Source: Bradyrhizobium sp. dw_411 (lineage in GTDB: Bacteria > Pseudomonadota > Alphaproteobacteria > Rhizobiales > Xanthobacteraceae). Taken from it: 64,000 nucleotides of DNA. This document shows, in pieces, positions 8,104-16,169 of this stretch; the stretch's first letter is position 1, and every line of letters begins with the position of its first letter. The stretch spans positions 62,001-126,000 of the forward strand of contig NZ_JAAVUY010000017.1 in assembly GCF_018449695.1 (NCBI RefSeq), read 5' to 3'. The position numbers and the translations under genes are program-made. The notes below the pieces were generated by a model. That model did no database searches. It was not told where the DNA came from and was given only the letters and a program-made list of their open reading frames with translations.

Positions 8104-8298
8104 ATGAAGGAAAAAAAGCAGGGCGGCCTCAACGCCGAGATTCAGTCGAGAATCGGCCACCAGCTCCGGGCCATGTACGACGATGTCGTGCGGCAGGGAG
8201 TTCCGGACCGGTTCGCCGAACTGATCCGAAAGCTTGATGTGCCCGAGGCTAATCCCCAATTGGGGAATGCGGGCGATAAAAATAATGGAGGGGAATAA
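8104..8298 (+). CDS. nepR: NepR anti-sigma factor
   Basis: A short 64-residue protein with the NepR core: EIQSRIGHQLRAMYDDVVRQ followed by GVPDRFAELIRKLD, two helices that bind either EcfG or the sigma-like domain of PhyR. The ATG at 8104 is preferred (GGAA 6 bases upstream), while a GTG at 8092 would add four residues. The stop codon at 8296-8298 overlaps the ecfG ATG by one base, so the two are translationally coupled. Position between phyR and ecfG fits the canonical locus. Confidence 0.92.
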   Translation: MKEKKQGGLNAEIQSRIGHQLRAMYDDVVRQGVPDRFAELIRKLDVPEANPQLGNAGDKNNGGE

Positions 8299-8846
8299 TG
8301 CCTCTCACAGATTCACTCCGCGACGACATTCTGGCGTCGGTTCCGAGCTTGCGCGCGTTTGCGATCTCACTCAGCGGCAATGGTGACCGCGCCGACGATC
8401 TGGTGCAGGAAACCCTGCTGCGCGCACTGGCCAACATCGACTCGTTCCAGCCCGGCTCCAATCTGCCGGCGTGGCTGTTCACGATTTTGCGCAACCTGTT
8501 CCGATCCGACTATCGGAAACGGCGGCGCGAGGTTGAGGATGCCGACGGCAGCTATGCCAAGACCCTCAAGACCCAGCCGGCGCAAAGCGCGCATCTGGAG
8601 TTCGAGGAATTCCGCGCGGCGCTCGAAAAGCTTCCGCAGGACCAGCGTGAAGCGCTGATCCTGGTCGGCGCCTCCGGTTTCTCCTACGAGGACGCCGCTG
8701 CGATCTGCGGCTGCGCGGTCGGCACCATCAAGAGCCGCGTCAACCGCGCGCGCTCGAAACTCTCGGCGCTGCTGTATGTCGATGGCGCCGAGGATTTCGG
8801 TCCCGACGAAACCGTCCGTGCCGTGATCGGCGGCAGCGGGGGGTAG
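8298..8846 (+). CDS. ecfG: EcfG, general stress response sigma factor
   Basis: A 182-residue ECF sigma factor. Region 2 contains GDRADDLVQETLLRAL and the core-binding WLFTILRNLFRSDYRKRRRE (about residues 28-78). Region 4 contains LPQDQREALILVGASGFSYEDA and the recognition helix region CAVGTIKSRVNRARSKLSAL (about 108-160). EcfG directs RNA polymerase to GGAAC...CGTT promoters of stress genes. It shares an operon with nepR through a one-base overlap and is probably autoregulated from the site near 7.98 kb. Confidence 0.96.
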   Translation: MPLTDSLRDDILASVPSLRAFAISLSGNGDRADDLVQETLLRALANIDSFQPGSNLPAWLFTILRNLFRSDYRKRRREVEDADGSYAKTLKTQPAQSAHLEFEEFRAALEKLPQDQREALILVGASGFSYEDAAAICGCAVGTIKSRVNRARSKLSALLYVDGAEDFGPDETVRAVIGGSGG

Positions 8847-8886
8847 GGGTTAGCTGCAAGCAGGTCCTGCTTGAACACCCAACAGT

Positions 8887-9010
8887 CGTCGTCCCGGCCT
8901 TGAGCCGGGACCCATACGCCGCGGCTTCTCGATGGAGAAGGCTGTTGGACGACTTCGCTCCAATTATAAACGACTGTGGTTATGGGTCCCGGCTCAAGGC
9001 CGGGACGACG
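8887..9010. repeat. Palindromic repeat, CGTCGTCCCGGC family, perfect 30-bp arms
   Basis: Arms at 8887-8916 and 8981-9010 are exact 30-bp reverse complements with a 64-bp spacer. This is the second copy of the family seen at 4834-4952, with CCTTGAG/CTCAAGG in place of CGAAGG/CCTTCG at the arm centre, so both arms changed together. It lies between ecfG and the convergent kinase gene. Confidence 0.85.
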
Positions 9011-9032
9011 TTGATAGAGTTTTGCGTATTTT

Positions 9033-9061
9033 GGATTGCTTCGCTGGCGCTCGCAATGACG
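9033..9061. repeat. Half-copy of the CATTGCGAG repeat
   Basis: A single 29-bp arm, related to 5080-5108 with a few differences. No second arm is present nearby, so it looks like a decayed or half element. It sits just before the stop of the kinase-like gene at 9077. Confidence 0.6.
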
Positions 9062-9076
9062 AACGCGGCGTGAACC

Positions 9077-10882
9077 CTATTTTGTCTTCTTCAACGGCGC
9101 CGATAACTGCTCGGTGCGGTCGCGTTCCGTCATGTCGATCACGGTCTCCATCGGCGCGGTGAGTTCATACACGTAACTCACATCGGTAAAATACCGCTTC
9201 GACGTGCCGCCGAGCGCTTCCGGCGCCACGCGATCCAGCAGGATGACGCCGAAATCGCTGTCCTGGCGGCGGGTCGCCTCGCTGGTGTTGAATTCTTCCC
9301 AGCGGAAATGAAAGATAAACTCGGGATCTTCGCCGTTCACTTCCCAATGCGCGACGATGTGAGGATGCTTGCCGACCAGCGACAGCCCCTCGTCGGAATG
9401 CGACGCCAGTTCAAAGAACAATAGCGACAGCGACTGCGCCGCCCGCGCGCTGACGGTGATATCGGGACCGCTGACCGCGATACGCTCGGCATGCGGGATC
9501 GCGCGGGCCTCGAACAGGCCTTTCAGTTTCACGCCCTGCCACTGGCTTTCACTGAGCAGGGAAACAACGTTCGACATCGCGTGAATCCGGCCAATCAGCA
9601 GTTCACGGGCGACATCGATATCGGAGCCATGGCGCAACGTGCGCGTGACGATCGACTGGATCACCGCCAGGATGTTCTTTACGCGATGATTGAGTTCGTC
9701 GATCACCGCGGTCAATCGCCGCTCGAAGCCGATCCGGACCTGGATTTCACGGCTGAGCCGCAGATTGTTATAGGCGACATAGCCGAACAGGCCGCAGACG
9801 ATGGAAGTCAGCGCGAGGCCGATGGCGGCCACGATGGTGGCAGTCTGCCGCGCCCGCACCACCGCGTTGGTCTTGGCATAATAACCGAGCGTCCAGTCAC
9901 GGCCGCCAAACGTCACCGCGCGCGTGACTGATGGTGCCGGACCCTGCCGGTTGGCGGTGCGCGAGGTGACGACGCCATGATCGTTCGCAATCAACTCGCC
10001 GTCCTCGCTGCGCGGGTCTTTAAGCACCACCGAGAACAGCGACAGATCGTCGTTGGTCAGCATCAGCGGCGCGAGCTCATAGGAAAAGGTTACAAAGCCT
10101 ACCGGCTGAGGGTTGCCCTGCTGCATCACAGGCGCGGCAAGCACAAGACCGATCGGCCCGTCCGGTTGCAGCAGCGGCAGAGGATCGGACGCCGCCGGCT
10201 TTCCATCGGTCAGGACTTGAGTGAGCATCGGTCCCAGTACCGGATGCTGGTCGAGGGAACGGCCGGCAAAAGCCATCGTCTCCGGCTTGCGGGGCTCAAC
10301 GTCCAGCAGCACGTCGATCGGCCGTTCGAGAGACGGCTTGTCGAGCGGCGCATCATTGTAGTTGCGGACCGTCGGGTTCGGAAACCCGGCACTCATGAGT
10401 TCGGTGCGCGCCGCGTCCAACTCGTCGGCCTGCAACCGCGCGACCCAGCCCGCGACCACGAAGTCGGTCTTGAAGGCGTAGATCGAGGCTCGCAGCGGCT
10501 GCAGCATATCGGACTCGATGACGGAAGGCGCATGGAACAGGCCTGACGCGACGCGCGCCAGCAATTCCCGTTCGGTCAGCCGGTCCTGAACCAGACTGGC
10601 ATGGACGTCGATCGCGCGCGCCAGCGCGATGCGGTCGACCGTCAATTCCTGATCGTGGACGCGATAAGCCGCCAGACCGGAAAGCAGTATTCCGATCAGC
10701 GCAATAAAGCCTGTGATGAAACCCAGCCGAACCACTCGCTTACTCAAAAATGAGGAGTTGGCGAAGAAGATGAAGAAGCACTTGGCGACCGCTGCACCGG
10801 CAACACGTCGAAACAAAATGAGGGCCAACGCCGCGGCATAATGGAGGAGCGAACATCGATACGCAACCGCGGTTGGCGACAA
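9077..10882 (-). CDS. Membrane sensor with HWE-type histidine kinase domain, degenerate ATPase
   Basis: A protein of up to 601 residues with an N-terminal transmembrane helix (about residues 52-72), a periplasmic CHASE-like domain, a second helix near 345-370 and a C-terminal HWE/HisKA_2 kinase unit. The phospho-acceptor box ELNHRVKNILAVIQSIV has H399. The ATPase N-box reads FFELASHSDEGLSL where the family has ELATNA, so the metal-binding Asn appears replaced by His; a WEE motif (FRWEEF) and a degenerate G-box (DFGVILLDRV) follow. Next to phyR-nepR-ecfG it probably acts on PhyR as kinase or phosphatase. The start is uncertain: TTG at 10882, with later TTG/GTG options. Confidence 0.8.
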   Translation of the reverse strand: MSPTAVAYRCSLLHYAAALALILFRRVAGAAVAKCFFIFFANSSFLSKRVVRLGFITGFIALIGILLSGLAAYRVHDQELTVDRIALARAIDVHASLVQDRLTERELLARVASGLFHAPSVIESDMLQPLRASIYAFKTDFVVAGWVARLQADELDAARTELMSAGFPNPTVRNYNDAPLDKPSLERPIDVLLDVEPRKPETMAFAGRSLDQHPVLGPMLTQVLTDGKPAASDPLPLLQPDGPIGLVLAAPVMQQGNPQPVGFVTFSYELAPLMLTNDDLSLFSVVLKDPRSEDGELIANDHGVVTSRTANRQGPAPSVTRAVTFGGRDWTLGYYAKTNAVVRARQTATIVAAIGLALTSIVCGLFGYVAYNNLRLSREIQVRIGFERRLTAVIDELNHRVKNILAVIQSIVTRTLRHGSDIDVARELLIGRIHAMSNVVSLLSESQWQGVKLKGLFEARAIPHAERIAVSGPDITVSARAAQSLSLLFFELASHSDEGLSLVGKHPHIVAHWEVNGEDPEFIFHFRWEEFNTSEATRRQDSDFGVILLDRVAPEALGGTSKRYFTDVSYVYELTAPMETVIDMTERDRTEQLSAPLKKTK

Positions 10883-11022
10883 GAAGTTAACGCAACAAGA
10901 ACCGGGCCAGAAGAGCCGTGTGGCTGCGATCTACCGGCAGGAACAGAGGATGGCAACGGCAGTGGACGGATTTTGTTCCGGGGGAGGCGTGGAGAATTTT
11001 TCCGCCGCTTAGATTAGAACTC

Positions 11023-11104
11023 CGTCATTCCGGGATGGTCCGAAGGACCAGACCCGGAATCTCGAGATTCCGGGTTCGATGCTTCGCATCGCCCCGGAAT
11101 CACA
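11023..11104. repeat. Palindromic repeat, CGTCATTCCGGG family
   Basis: An element of about 82 bp with nested small hairpins (TGGTCCGAAGGACCA, CCGGAATCTCGAGATTCCGG, CGATGCTTCGCATCG). It is nearly identical to 53835-53916 and related to 15707-15802. It lies just beyond the ureG stop and may end the urt-ure transcript. Confidence 0.8.
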
Positions 11105-11109
11105 TGCAC

Positions 11110-11751
11110 CTAGCTCACCTTGGCCTTTGCCGCCGGGCGAAGGCCGCCCTTGGCTTCGATGAAGCCGATGATGCGGTCGAGACCTTCGCTTTTTTTCAGG
11201 TTGGTCATCACAAACGGCCGCTCGCCGCGCATCCGTTTGGCGTCGGTATCCATCTTTTCGAGGGATGCGCCGACATAGGGCGCCAGATCGATCTTGTTGA
11301 TCACCAGAAGATCGGACCGGGTGATGCCGGGGCCGCCCTTGGAGGGGATCTTGTCGCCGGCCGCGACGTCGATCACATAGATCGTCAGATCGGCGAGTTC
11401 AGGCGAAAATGTCGCGGCAAGGTTATCGCCGCCGGATTCGATCAGCACCACATCGAGACCGGGAAATTTCGCGCGCATGTCGGCCACCGCGGCGAGATTC
11501 ATCGAGGCGTCCTCGCGGATCGCGGTATGCGGGCAACCACCGGTCTCGACGCCGGCGATGCGATCGGGCGTCAGCGAGCCCGAACGCACCAGGAACTCCG
11601 CATCCCATTTGGTGTAGATGTCGTTGGTGATCGCCGCGATGTCGTAGCGCTCCCGCATCGATTTGCAGAGCAGGTCCATCAACGCGGTCTTGCCGGATCC
11701 GACGGGACCGCCGATGCCGATCCGAAGCGGGCCATGATGAGAGCTGGGCAT
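11110..11751 (-). CDS. ureG: Urease accessory GTPase UreG
   Basis: A 213-residue SIMIBI-class GTPase that powers nickel delivery to apo-urease with UreE, UreF and UreD. The P-loop is IGIGGPVGSGKTAL. Further family marks are AITNDIYTKWDAEFL, ETGGCPHTAIREDASMN (conserved Cys-Pro-His metal motif), LIESGGDNLAATFSPELAD and NKIDLAPYVGA. The ATG at 11751 is chosen over 11781 and 11802 because GAGAAAG precedes it and the P-loop then starts at the usual distance. It is the last gene of the run and a palindromic repeat follows its stop. Confidence 0.96.
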   Translation of the reverse strand: MPSSHHGPLRIGIGGPVGSGKTALMDLLCKSMRERYDIAAITNDIYTKWDAEFLVRSGSLTPDRIAGVETGGCPHTAIREDASMNLAAVADMRAKFPGLDVVLIESGGDNLAATFSPELADLTIYVIDVAAGDKIPSKGGPGITRSDLLVINKIDLAPYVGASLEKMDTDAKRMRGERPFVMTNLKKSEGLDRIIGFIEAKGGLRPAAKAKVS

Positions 11752-11786
11752 GTCAGGCGTTCTTTCTCTATTGTCGTCCATGCCTA

Positions 11787-11802
11787 GTGCGCAATTGCGC
11801 AC
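11787..11802. promoter_or_regulatory. 16-bp perfect palindrome between ureF and ureG
   Basis: The sequence GTGCGCAATTGCGCAC is self-complementary over 16 bp. It lies in the 97-bp gap between the ureF stop and the ureG start. It could be an operator or a small intercistronic structure. No regulator can be assigned from sequence. Confidence 0.4.
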
Positions 11803-11848
11803 GGGCGCAGCGACGACGCGTTAAATATTGAGTGCATCGCACGTATCT

Positions 11849-12652
11849 TCATGACCTGAACAACCGCGTATACTGCGTTTCGTGCCGCATGCTGGCGAGA
11901 TCGGCGCGGAAGGTGGCGCTGCCGAGATCGTCGAGTGAAGCTTCCAGCGCGCGTTTGCCGGTGGAGACCACGATCGGTTCAAGCTGCGCCAGCACGCGCT
12001 GGCAGTCGGTTTGGCCGAGCGGCACCAGTCGGGCACCGGCAGAGATCCAGTTCGAAACCAGCGAATGCAGGAAAGCATGCATCGTAGGCGCCAGCGGGAT
12101 CGCATGCGCCGCACTGACGAGACCGACCGCGACGGGATAAACGATCGCACCGTCGCAAGCCGAGACCAGTTGATCCAGCCCGTCGCAATTCCAGGCCGCC
12201 CTGATGATATCGATGAAGGCGCGTCCCTGCGCCGAGGTTTCCAGATGGCGCTCGCGCGAAGGGACGAACGCGGCTGCGAGTTCGGCGATATCGCGCAGGC
12301 CGCTGGTATCGCCAGACGAGGCGGCGCGATGCGCCTGTGCCAGAAAAATGCCGTCGCAAAATCCGGAACCGTCCGCCAGCATCGACGCCAGCCAGTCCCT
12401 TAACGGAGCTGCGTCGACGATATCGCCGGCTTCAACCGCCCATTCGATGCCGCTGGAATAGGAGAACGCGCCGACTGGAAACGACGGCGACAGCCAGGTC
12501 ATCAGCCGGTACAGCGCCGCGGCTTCATTATCCGGCATTTCGCTCTGGCTGATCTGGACCTCGACGACCGGATCGTTCGCAACGGCGTCGACCACCGCAT
12601 CCACCGCCCCCGCCGCGCGGCGCCGAGGCCGCGGCGGTTTATTTGTGGTCAT
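11849..12652 (-). CDS. ureF: Urease accessory protein UreF
   Basis: A 267-residue, mostly helical protein that joins UreD and UreG in the urease activation complex. Diagnostic segments are LYRLMTWLSPSFPVGAFSYS, SGIEWAVEAG, FLAQAHRA and the C-terminal ASMRHETQYTRLFRS. The ATG at 12652 overlaps the end of ureE by 14 bp. A later ATG at 12538 would give a length closer to most UreF proteins, since the first 38 residues (Arg/Pro/Val-rich) are not part of the usual fold. Start certainty is moderate. Confidence 0.93.
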   Translation of the reverse strand: MTTNKPPRPRRRAAGAVDAVVDAVANDPVVEVQISQSEMPDNEAAALYRLMTWLSPSFPVGAFSYSSGIEWAVEAGDIVDAAPLRDWLASMLADGSGFCDGIFLAQAHRAASSGDTSGLRDIAELAAAFVPSRERHLETSAQGRAFIDIIRAAWNCDGLDQLVSACDGAIVYPVAVGLVSAAHAIPLAPTMHAFLHSLVSNWISAGARLVPLGQTDCQRVLAQLEPIVVSTGKRALEASLDDLGSATFRADLASMRHETQYTRLFRS

Positions 12653-13289
12653 GAGCATGGGAATGGCCGTGATGATGGTCATGCCCGCAATGCTCGTCAT
12701 GGACATGACCGGAATCATGGTGGTGATGGCCGTGATCATGATCATCGTGGTGATGATGACCATGATCGTGGGCTTTATGATCGTGGCCTGCGTGGTCATG
12801 GGAATGACCATGCGCCGCGTGGTCGTGCGGGGGGCTTTCAGGCGCGTGCGCGTGGCCGCCTTCGGCATAAGCGCCGCCTTCGGGATCGAACGGCGATTCG
12901 ATTTCGATCACGCGCGCGCCCAATCCCTTCACCATCGCCTCGATGACATGGTCACGCCGAATGCGCAGACCGCGCGCCGTAATCTGCGTCGGCAGATGGC
13001 GGTTGCCGAGATGCCAGGCGATCCGGACCAGGTGTTGCGGATCGGCGCCACGGATCTCGATCAAAGGCTCCGGCGCCGCGACGACCTCGACCAGCCGGCC
13101 ATCGTCGAGCACCAGCGCATCGCCGCCGCGCAGCACGGTGGCGTGCTCCAGATCGAGCAGGAATTCGAGCCCGCGCGTGCCCGTCATCGCCATGCGCCGG
13201 CGATGACGATCGTCGAAATCGAGCACGATTGTATCCGCCGGCGGCTCACTCCAGCGATGCAGGCTACGGACTTGCGTGGCGCGGATCAT
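12639..13289 (-). CDS. ureE: Urease nickel-binding metallochaperone UreE with long His-rich tail
   Basis: A 216-residue protein. The N-terminal part (about 1-70) is the peptide-binding domain, and the middle contains WHLGNRHLPTQ with the conserved metal-binding His. The last 65 residues or so are extremely rich in His, Asp and Gly (blocks such as HDHGHHHHDDHDHGHHHH), a nickel-storing tail found in some UreE proteins. It hands nickel to UreG. Sixteen bp separate it from the upstream monooxygenase gene, and its end overlaps ureF. Confidence 0.95.
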   Translation of the reverse strand: MIRATQVRSLHRWSEPPADTIVLDFDDRHRRRMAMTGTRGLEFLLDLEHATVLRGGDALVLDDGRLVEVVAAPEPLIEIRGADPQHLVRIAWHLGNRHLPTQITARGLRIRRDHVIEAMVKGLGARVIEIESPFDPEGGAYAEGGHAHAPESPPHDHAAHGHSHDHAGHDHKAHDHGHHHHDDHDHGHHHHDSGHVHDEHCGHDHHHGHSHAHDHK

Positions 13290-13305
13290 GGTGCTGATTT
13301 CCCGA

Positions 13306-13605
13306 TCAACGAATGTCGACCTTGGCCGGCGTAATGACCTCGATTTTGGGCGGCGCGGTCAGGCATTGCGCCGCGATCCGGCCGAACGCCTTCATGTGAT
13401 CGGCGGCGCGATGCGGCACCAGCGCTTCGGCATCTTCCCATTGTTCGACGAACACCATTTTCGAGGGATCGGTGACGCTTTCGTGCATGTCGTAGGCGAT
13501 ATTGCCCTTCTCCTTGCGGGTTTCCTTGATGCAGGCGGTGGCGCCCGCAATGAATTCGGCGCGCGTTTCAGGCTTCACGGTTAATGTGGCAACAACGTAA
13601 ATCAC
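13306..13605 (-). CDS. Small antibiotic-biosynthesis-monooxygenase (ABM/YgiN-like) protein
   Basis: A 99-residue protein of the dimeric alpha+beta barrel ABM type: MIYVVATLTVKPETRAEF at the start, then MHESVTDPSKMVFVEQWED and HMKAFGRIAA. Relatives are quinol monooxygenases (YgiN) or heme-degrading enzymes, but many have no known activity. It sits inside the urease cluster, 47 bp after ureC and 16 bp before ureE, so it is almost certainly cotranscribed. Nothing in the sequence links it to urease maturation. Confidence 0.8.
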   Translation of the reverse strand: MIYVVATLTVKPETRAEFIAGATACIKETRKEKGNIAYDMHESVTDPSKMVFVEQWEDAEALVPHRAADHMKAFGRIAAQCLTAPPKIEVITPAKVDIR

Positions 13606-13652
13606 GGAATCCTCCCGGTCTTTTGTTCTGGCTTTAGATACCGGGAATGAGT

Positions 13653-15365
13653 TTAGAACATGAAATAACGCTGCGCCATGGGCAGCACCTCGGCGGGCGC
13701 GCAGGTCAGGAGTTCGCCGTCGGCGCGCACCTCATAGGTCTCCGGATCGACCTCGATTTTCGGCGTCGCGCCGTTGTGGATCATGCTCTTTTTCGAGATG
13801 CCGCCACGGGTGTTTTCGACCGCATAAAGCTTCTTGTCGATGCCGAGCTTCTTTGCCAGCCCCGACGCGACAGCCGATTTGGAAGAAAACACCACCGACG
13901 ACGCCGTCAGCGATTTGCCGAACGCGGCGAACATCGGCTGGTAATGCACGGGCTGCGGCGTGGGGATCGACGCGTTGGGATCGCCCATCGGTGCGGCGAC
14001 AATCGAGCCGCCCTTGATGACGCATTCGGGTTTGACGCCGAAGAACGCCGGCGACCACAGCACGAGATCGGCGAGCTTGCCTTTTTCCACCGAGCCGATC
14101 AGCTTAGATACGCCATGCGCGATTGCGGGATTGATGGTGTATTTGGCGATGTAGCGCTTGACGCGAAAATTGTCGTTGTTGCCCTTGTCCTGCGGCAGCG
14201 AGCCGCGCTGCTTCTTCATCTTGTCGGCGGTCTGCCAGGTCCGGATGATGACTTCGCCGAGCCGGCCCATCGCCTGCGAATCCGACGACATCATCGAGAG
14301 CGCGCCGAGATCATGCAGGATATCTTCGGCGGCGATGGTTTCCTTGCGGATGCGGCTTTCGGCGAACGCCAGATCCTCGGCGATCGAGGGATCGAGGTGA
14401 TGACAGACCATCAGCATGTCCAGATGCTCGTCGATAGTGTTGCGGGTGAACGGCCGCGTCGGATTGGTCGAGGACGGCAGCACGTTCTTCAGGCCCGCGA
14501 TCTTGATGATATCAGGCGCGTGACCGCCGCCGGCGCCTTCGGTGTGGAAGGCGTGGATGGTGCGGCCTTTAAAAGCCTTGACCGTATCCTCGACGAAGCC
14601 CGACTCGTTGAGCGTATCGGAATGGATCATCACCTGGACGTCGTGATCGTCGGCGACGTTGAGGCAATTGTTGATTGCGGCAGGTGTGGTGCCCCAATCC
14701 TCATGCAGCTTGAGCGCGCAGGCGCCGGCGTTGATCATCTCCACCAGCGAGGCCGGACGCGAGGCGTTGCCCTTGCCGGAAATGCCGAGATTGACCGGGA
14801 ACGCATCGAACGACTGGATCATCCGCGCCATGTGCCACGGACCGGGCGTGCAGGTCGTCGCAAAGGTGCCGTGCGACGGGCCGGTGCCGCCGCCCAGCAT
14901 CGAGGTGACGCCCGACATCAGCGCGTGCTCGATCTGCTGCGGACAGATGAAATGGATATGGCTGTCGAAACCGCCCGCGGTGAGGATCTTGCCCTCGCCC
15001 GCGATGATGTCGGTGCCGGGCCCGATCACGATGGTCACGCCGGGCTGGATGTCGGGATTGCCGGCCTTGCCGATCGCGCTGATGTAACCCTCTTTGATGG
15101 CGACGTCGGCCTTCACGATCCCCCAGTGATCGACGATCAGCGCGTTGGTGATGACGGTATCGGCCGCGCCCTGCCTGTTGGTGACTTGCGATTGGCCCAT
15201 GCCATCGCGGATCACCTTGCCGCCGCCGAACTTCACCTCCTCGCCGTAGGTCGTGAAATCCTTCTCGACCTCGATGATCAGGTCGGTGTCGGCCAGCCGC
15301 ACCCGATCGCCCGTGGTGGGCCCGAACATGTCGGCATAGACGGAACGTTTGATTTTTACGGACAT
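13653..15365 (-). CDS. ureC: Urease catalytic subunit alpha UreC
   Basis: A 570-residue subunit, normal family length, that hydrolyses urea to ammonia and carbamate at a di-nickel centre. The nickel-binding GGFDSHIHFICP, the carbamylated lysine region GACALKLHEDWG, the HSDTLNESGF and AFHTEGAGGGHAPD segments and the mobile flap MVCHHLD with its Cys-His pair are all present. It follows ureB by 24 bp. No disrupted residues were noticed. Confidence 0.98.
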   Translation of the reverse strand: MSVKIKRSVYADMFGPTTGDRVRLADTDLIIEVEKDFTTYGEEVKFGGGKVIRDGMGQSQVTNRQGAADTVITNALIVDHWGIVKADVAIKEGYISAIGKAGNPDIQPGVTIVIGPGTDIIAGEGKILTAGGFDSHIHFICPQQIEHALMSGVTSMLGGGTGPSHGTFATTCTPGPWHMARMIQSFDAFPVNLGISGKGNASRPASLVEMINAGACALKLHEDWGTTPAAINNCLNVADDHDVQVMIHSDTLNESGFVEDTVKAFKGRTIHAFHTEGAGGGHAPDIIKIAGLKNVLPSSTNPTRPFTRNTIDEHLDMLMVCHHLDPSIAEDLAFAESRIRKETIAAEDILHDLGALSMMSSDSQAMGRLGEVIIRTWQTADKMKKQRGSLPQDKGNNDNFRVKRYIAKYTINPAIAHGVSKLIGSVEKGKLADLVLWSPAFFGVKPECVIKGGSIVAAPMGDPNASIPTPQPVHYQPMFAAFGKSLTASSVVFSSKSAVASGLAKKLGIDKKLYAVENTRGGISKKSMIHNGATPKIEVDPETYEVRADGELLTCAPAEVLPMAQRYFMF

Positions 15366-15389
15366 ATCAGGCCCCGACTTTCAACATGT

Positions 15390-15695
15390 TCACAGCTTCC
15401 CCATCACGTCGCCGCGGAAGCCGTAGACGACGCGCTTGCCGGCGAGTGCCACGAGTTGCACGTCGCGGGTCTGGCCGGGCTCGAACCGCACCGCGGTGCC
15501 GGCCGCGATATCGAGCCGCATGCCGCGCGCCTTCTTGCGATCGAATTTCAGCGCCGGATTGGTTTCGAAGAAATGATAGTGCGAGCCGACCTGGATCGGC
15601 CGGTCGCCGGAATTCGCGACCGTCAGCGTGACAGTCTTGCGGCCGGCGTTGAGTTCGATCTCGCCGTCCTGGATGAAGAGTTCGCCGGGGATCAT
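15390..15695 (-). CDS. ureB: Urease beta subunit UreB
   Basis: A 101-residue structural subunit with the family start MIPGELFIQDGEIELNAGR and the core VANSGDRPIQVGSHYHFFE, where NPALKFDR and GTAVRFEPG follow. It assembles with UreA and UreC in the cytoplasm. The gene is separated from ureA by 111 bp that hold a palindromic repeat, longer than other gaps in the cluster. Confidence 0.97.
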   Translation of the reverse strand: MIPGELFIQDGEIELNAGRKTVTLTVANSGDRPIQVGSHYHFFETNPALKFDRKKARGMRLDIAAGTAVRFEPGQTRDVQLVALAGKRVVYGFRGDVMGKL

Positions 15696-15706
15696 CTTTC
15701 CTCCTC

Positions 15707-15802
15707 TGTCATTCCGGGGCGATGCGCAGCATCGAACCCGGAATCTCGAAATTAATATCCTCTAGATTCCGGGCTCGCCGCTTCGCGCCGCCCCGGAATG
15801 AC
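15707..15802. repeat. Palindromic repeat of the CGTCATTCCGGG family inside the urease operon
   Basis: An element of about 96 bp in the ureA-ureB gap, related to 11023-11104 and 53835-53916 but with a diverged, AT-rich centre (AAATTAATATCCTCTAG). In the transcript it would form a hairpin between two cotranscribed structural genes. Confidence 0.75.
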
Positions 15803-15806
15803 TACG

Positions 15807-16109
15807 TCATCTTATCGGCTCGTGAACGGTGACCAGCTTGGTGCCGTCGGGAAACGTCGCCTCGACCTGGATGTCGTGGATCATCTCGGCAATGCCATCC
15901 ATGCACTGTGCGCGAGTAATGACCTGGGCGCCGGCCTGCATCAGTTCGGCAACCGTGCGGCCGTCGCGCGCACCCTCGACGATGAAGTCGGAGATGATCG
16001 CGATGGCTTCCGGATGGTTAAGCTTGACGCCGCGCTCCAGTCGCCGGCGCGCGACGATGGCGGCCATCGAAATCAGGAGCTTGTCTTTTTCGCGGGGAGA
16101 TAGATTCAT
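15807..16109 (-). CDS. ureA: Urease gamma subunit UreA
   Basis: A 100-residue subunit with the family start MNLSPREKDKLLISMAAIVA, then RRRLERGVKLNHPEAIAIIS and the C-terminal VEATFPDGTKLVTVHEPIR. It forms the (UreABC)3 enzyme with UreB and UreC. It lies 41 bp after ureD. Confidence 0.97.
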   Translation of the reverse strand: MNLSPREKDKLLISMAAIVARRRLERGVKLNHPEAIAIISDFIVEGARDGRTVAELMQAGAQVITRAQCMDGIAEMIHDIQVEATFPDGTKLVTVHEPIR

Positions 16110-16133
16110 GCGAGCACTCTAATTAGTCTGATC

Positions 16134-16169
16134 TAGTTTAACCAAAGCCTTTAGTTTAACCAAAGCCTT
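16134..16169. repeat. 18-bp exact tandem duplication at the ureD terminus
   Basis: TAGTTTAACCAAAGCCTT occurs twice without spacer (16134-16151 and 16152-16169). On the minus strand the unit codes the last residues of UreD plus its stop, so the duplicated copy supplies a second in-frame stop 18 bases later. Confidence 0.85.

Noticed and set aside
12645..13334. Plus-strand frame rich in Met and Val that resembles a membrane protein
   Set aside because: It is the complement of the His-codon-rich tail of ureE (CAT/CAC read as ATG/GTG), which creates false hydrophobicity.
13647..15755. Plus-strand open frame of 702 codons opposite ureC and ureB
   Set aside because: It is an antisense shadow of ureC/ureB with Arg/Gly/Asp-rich translation and no recognisable fold.
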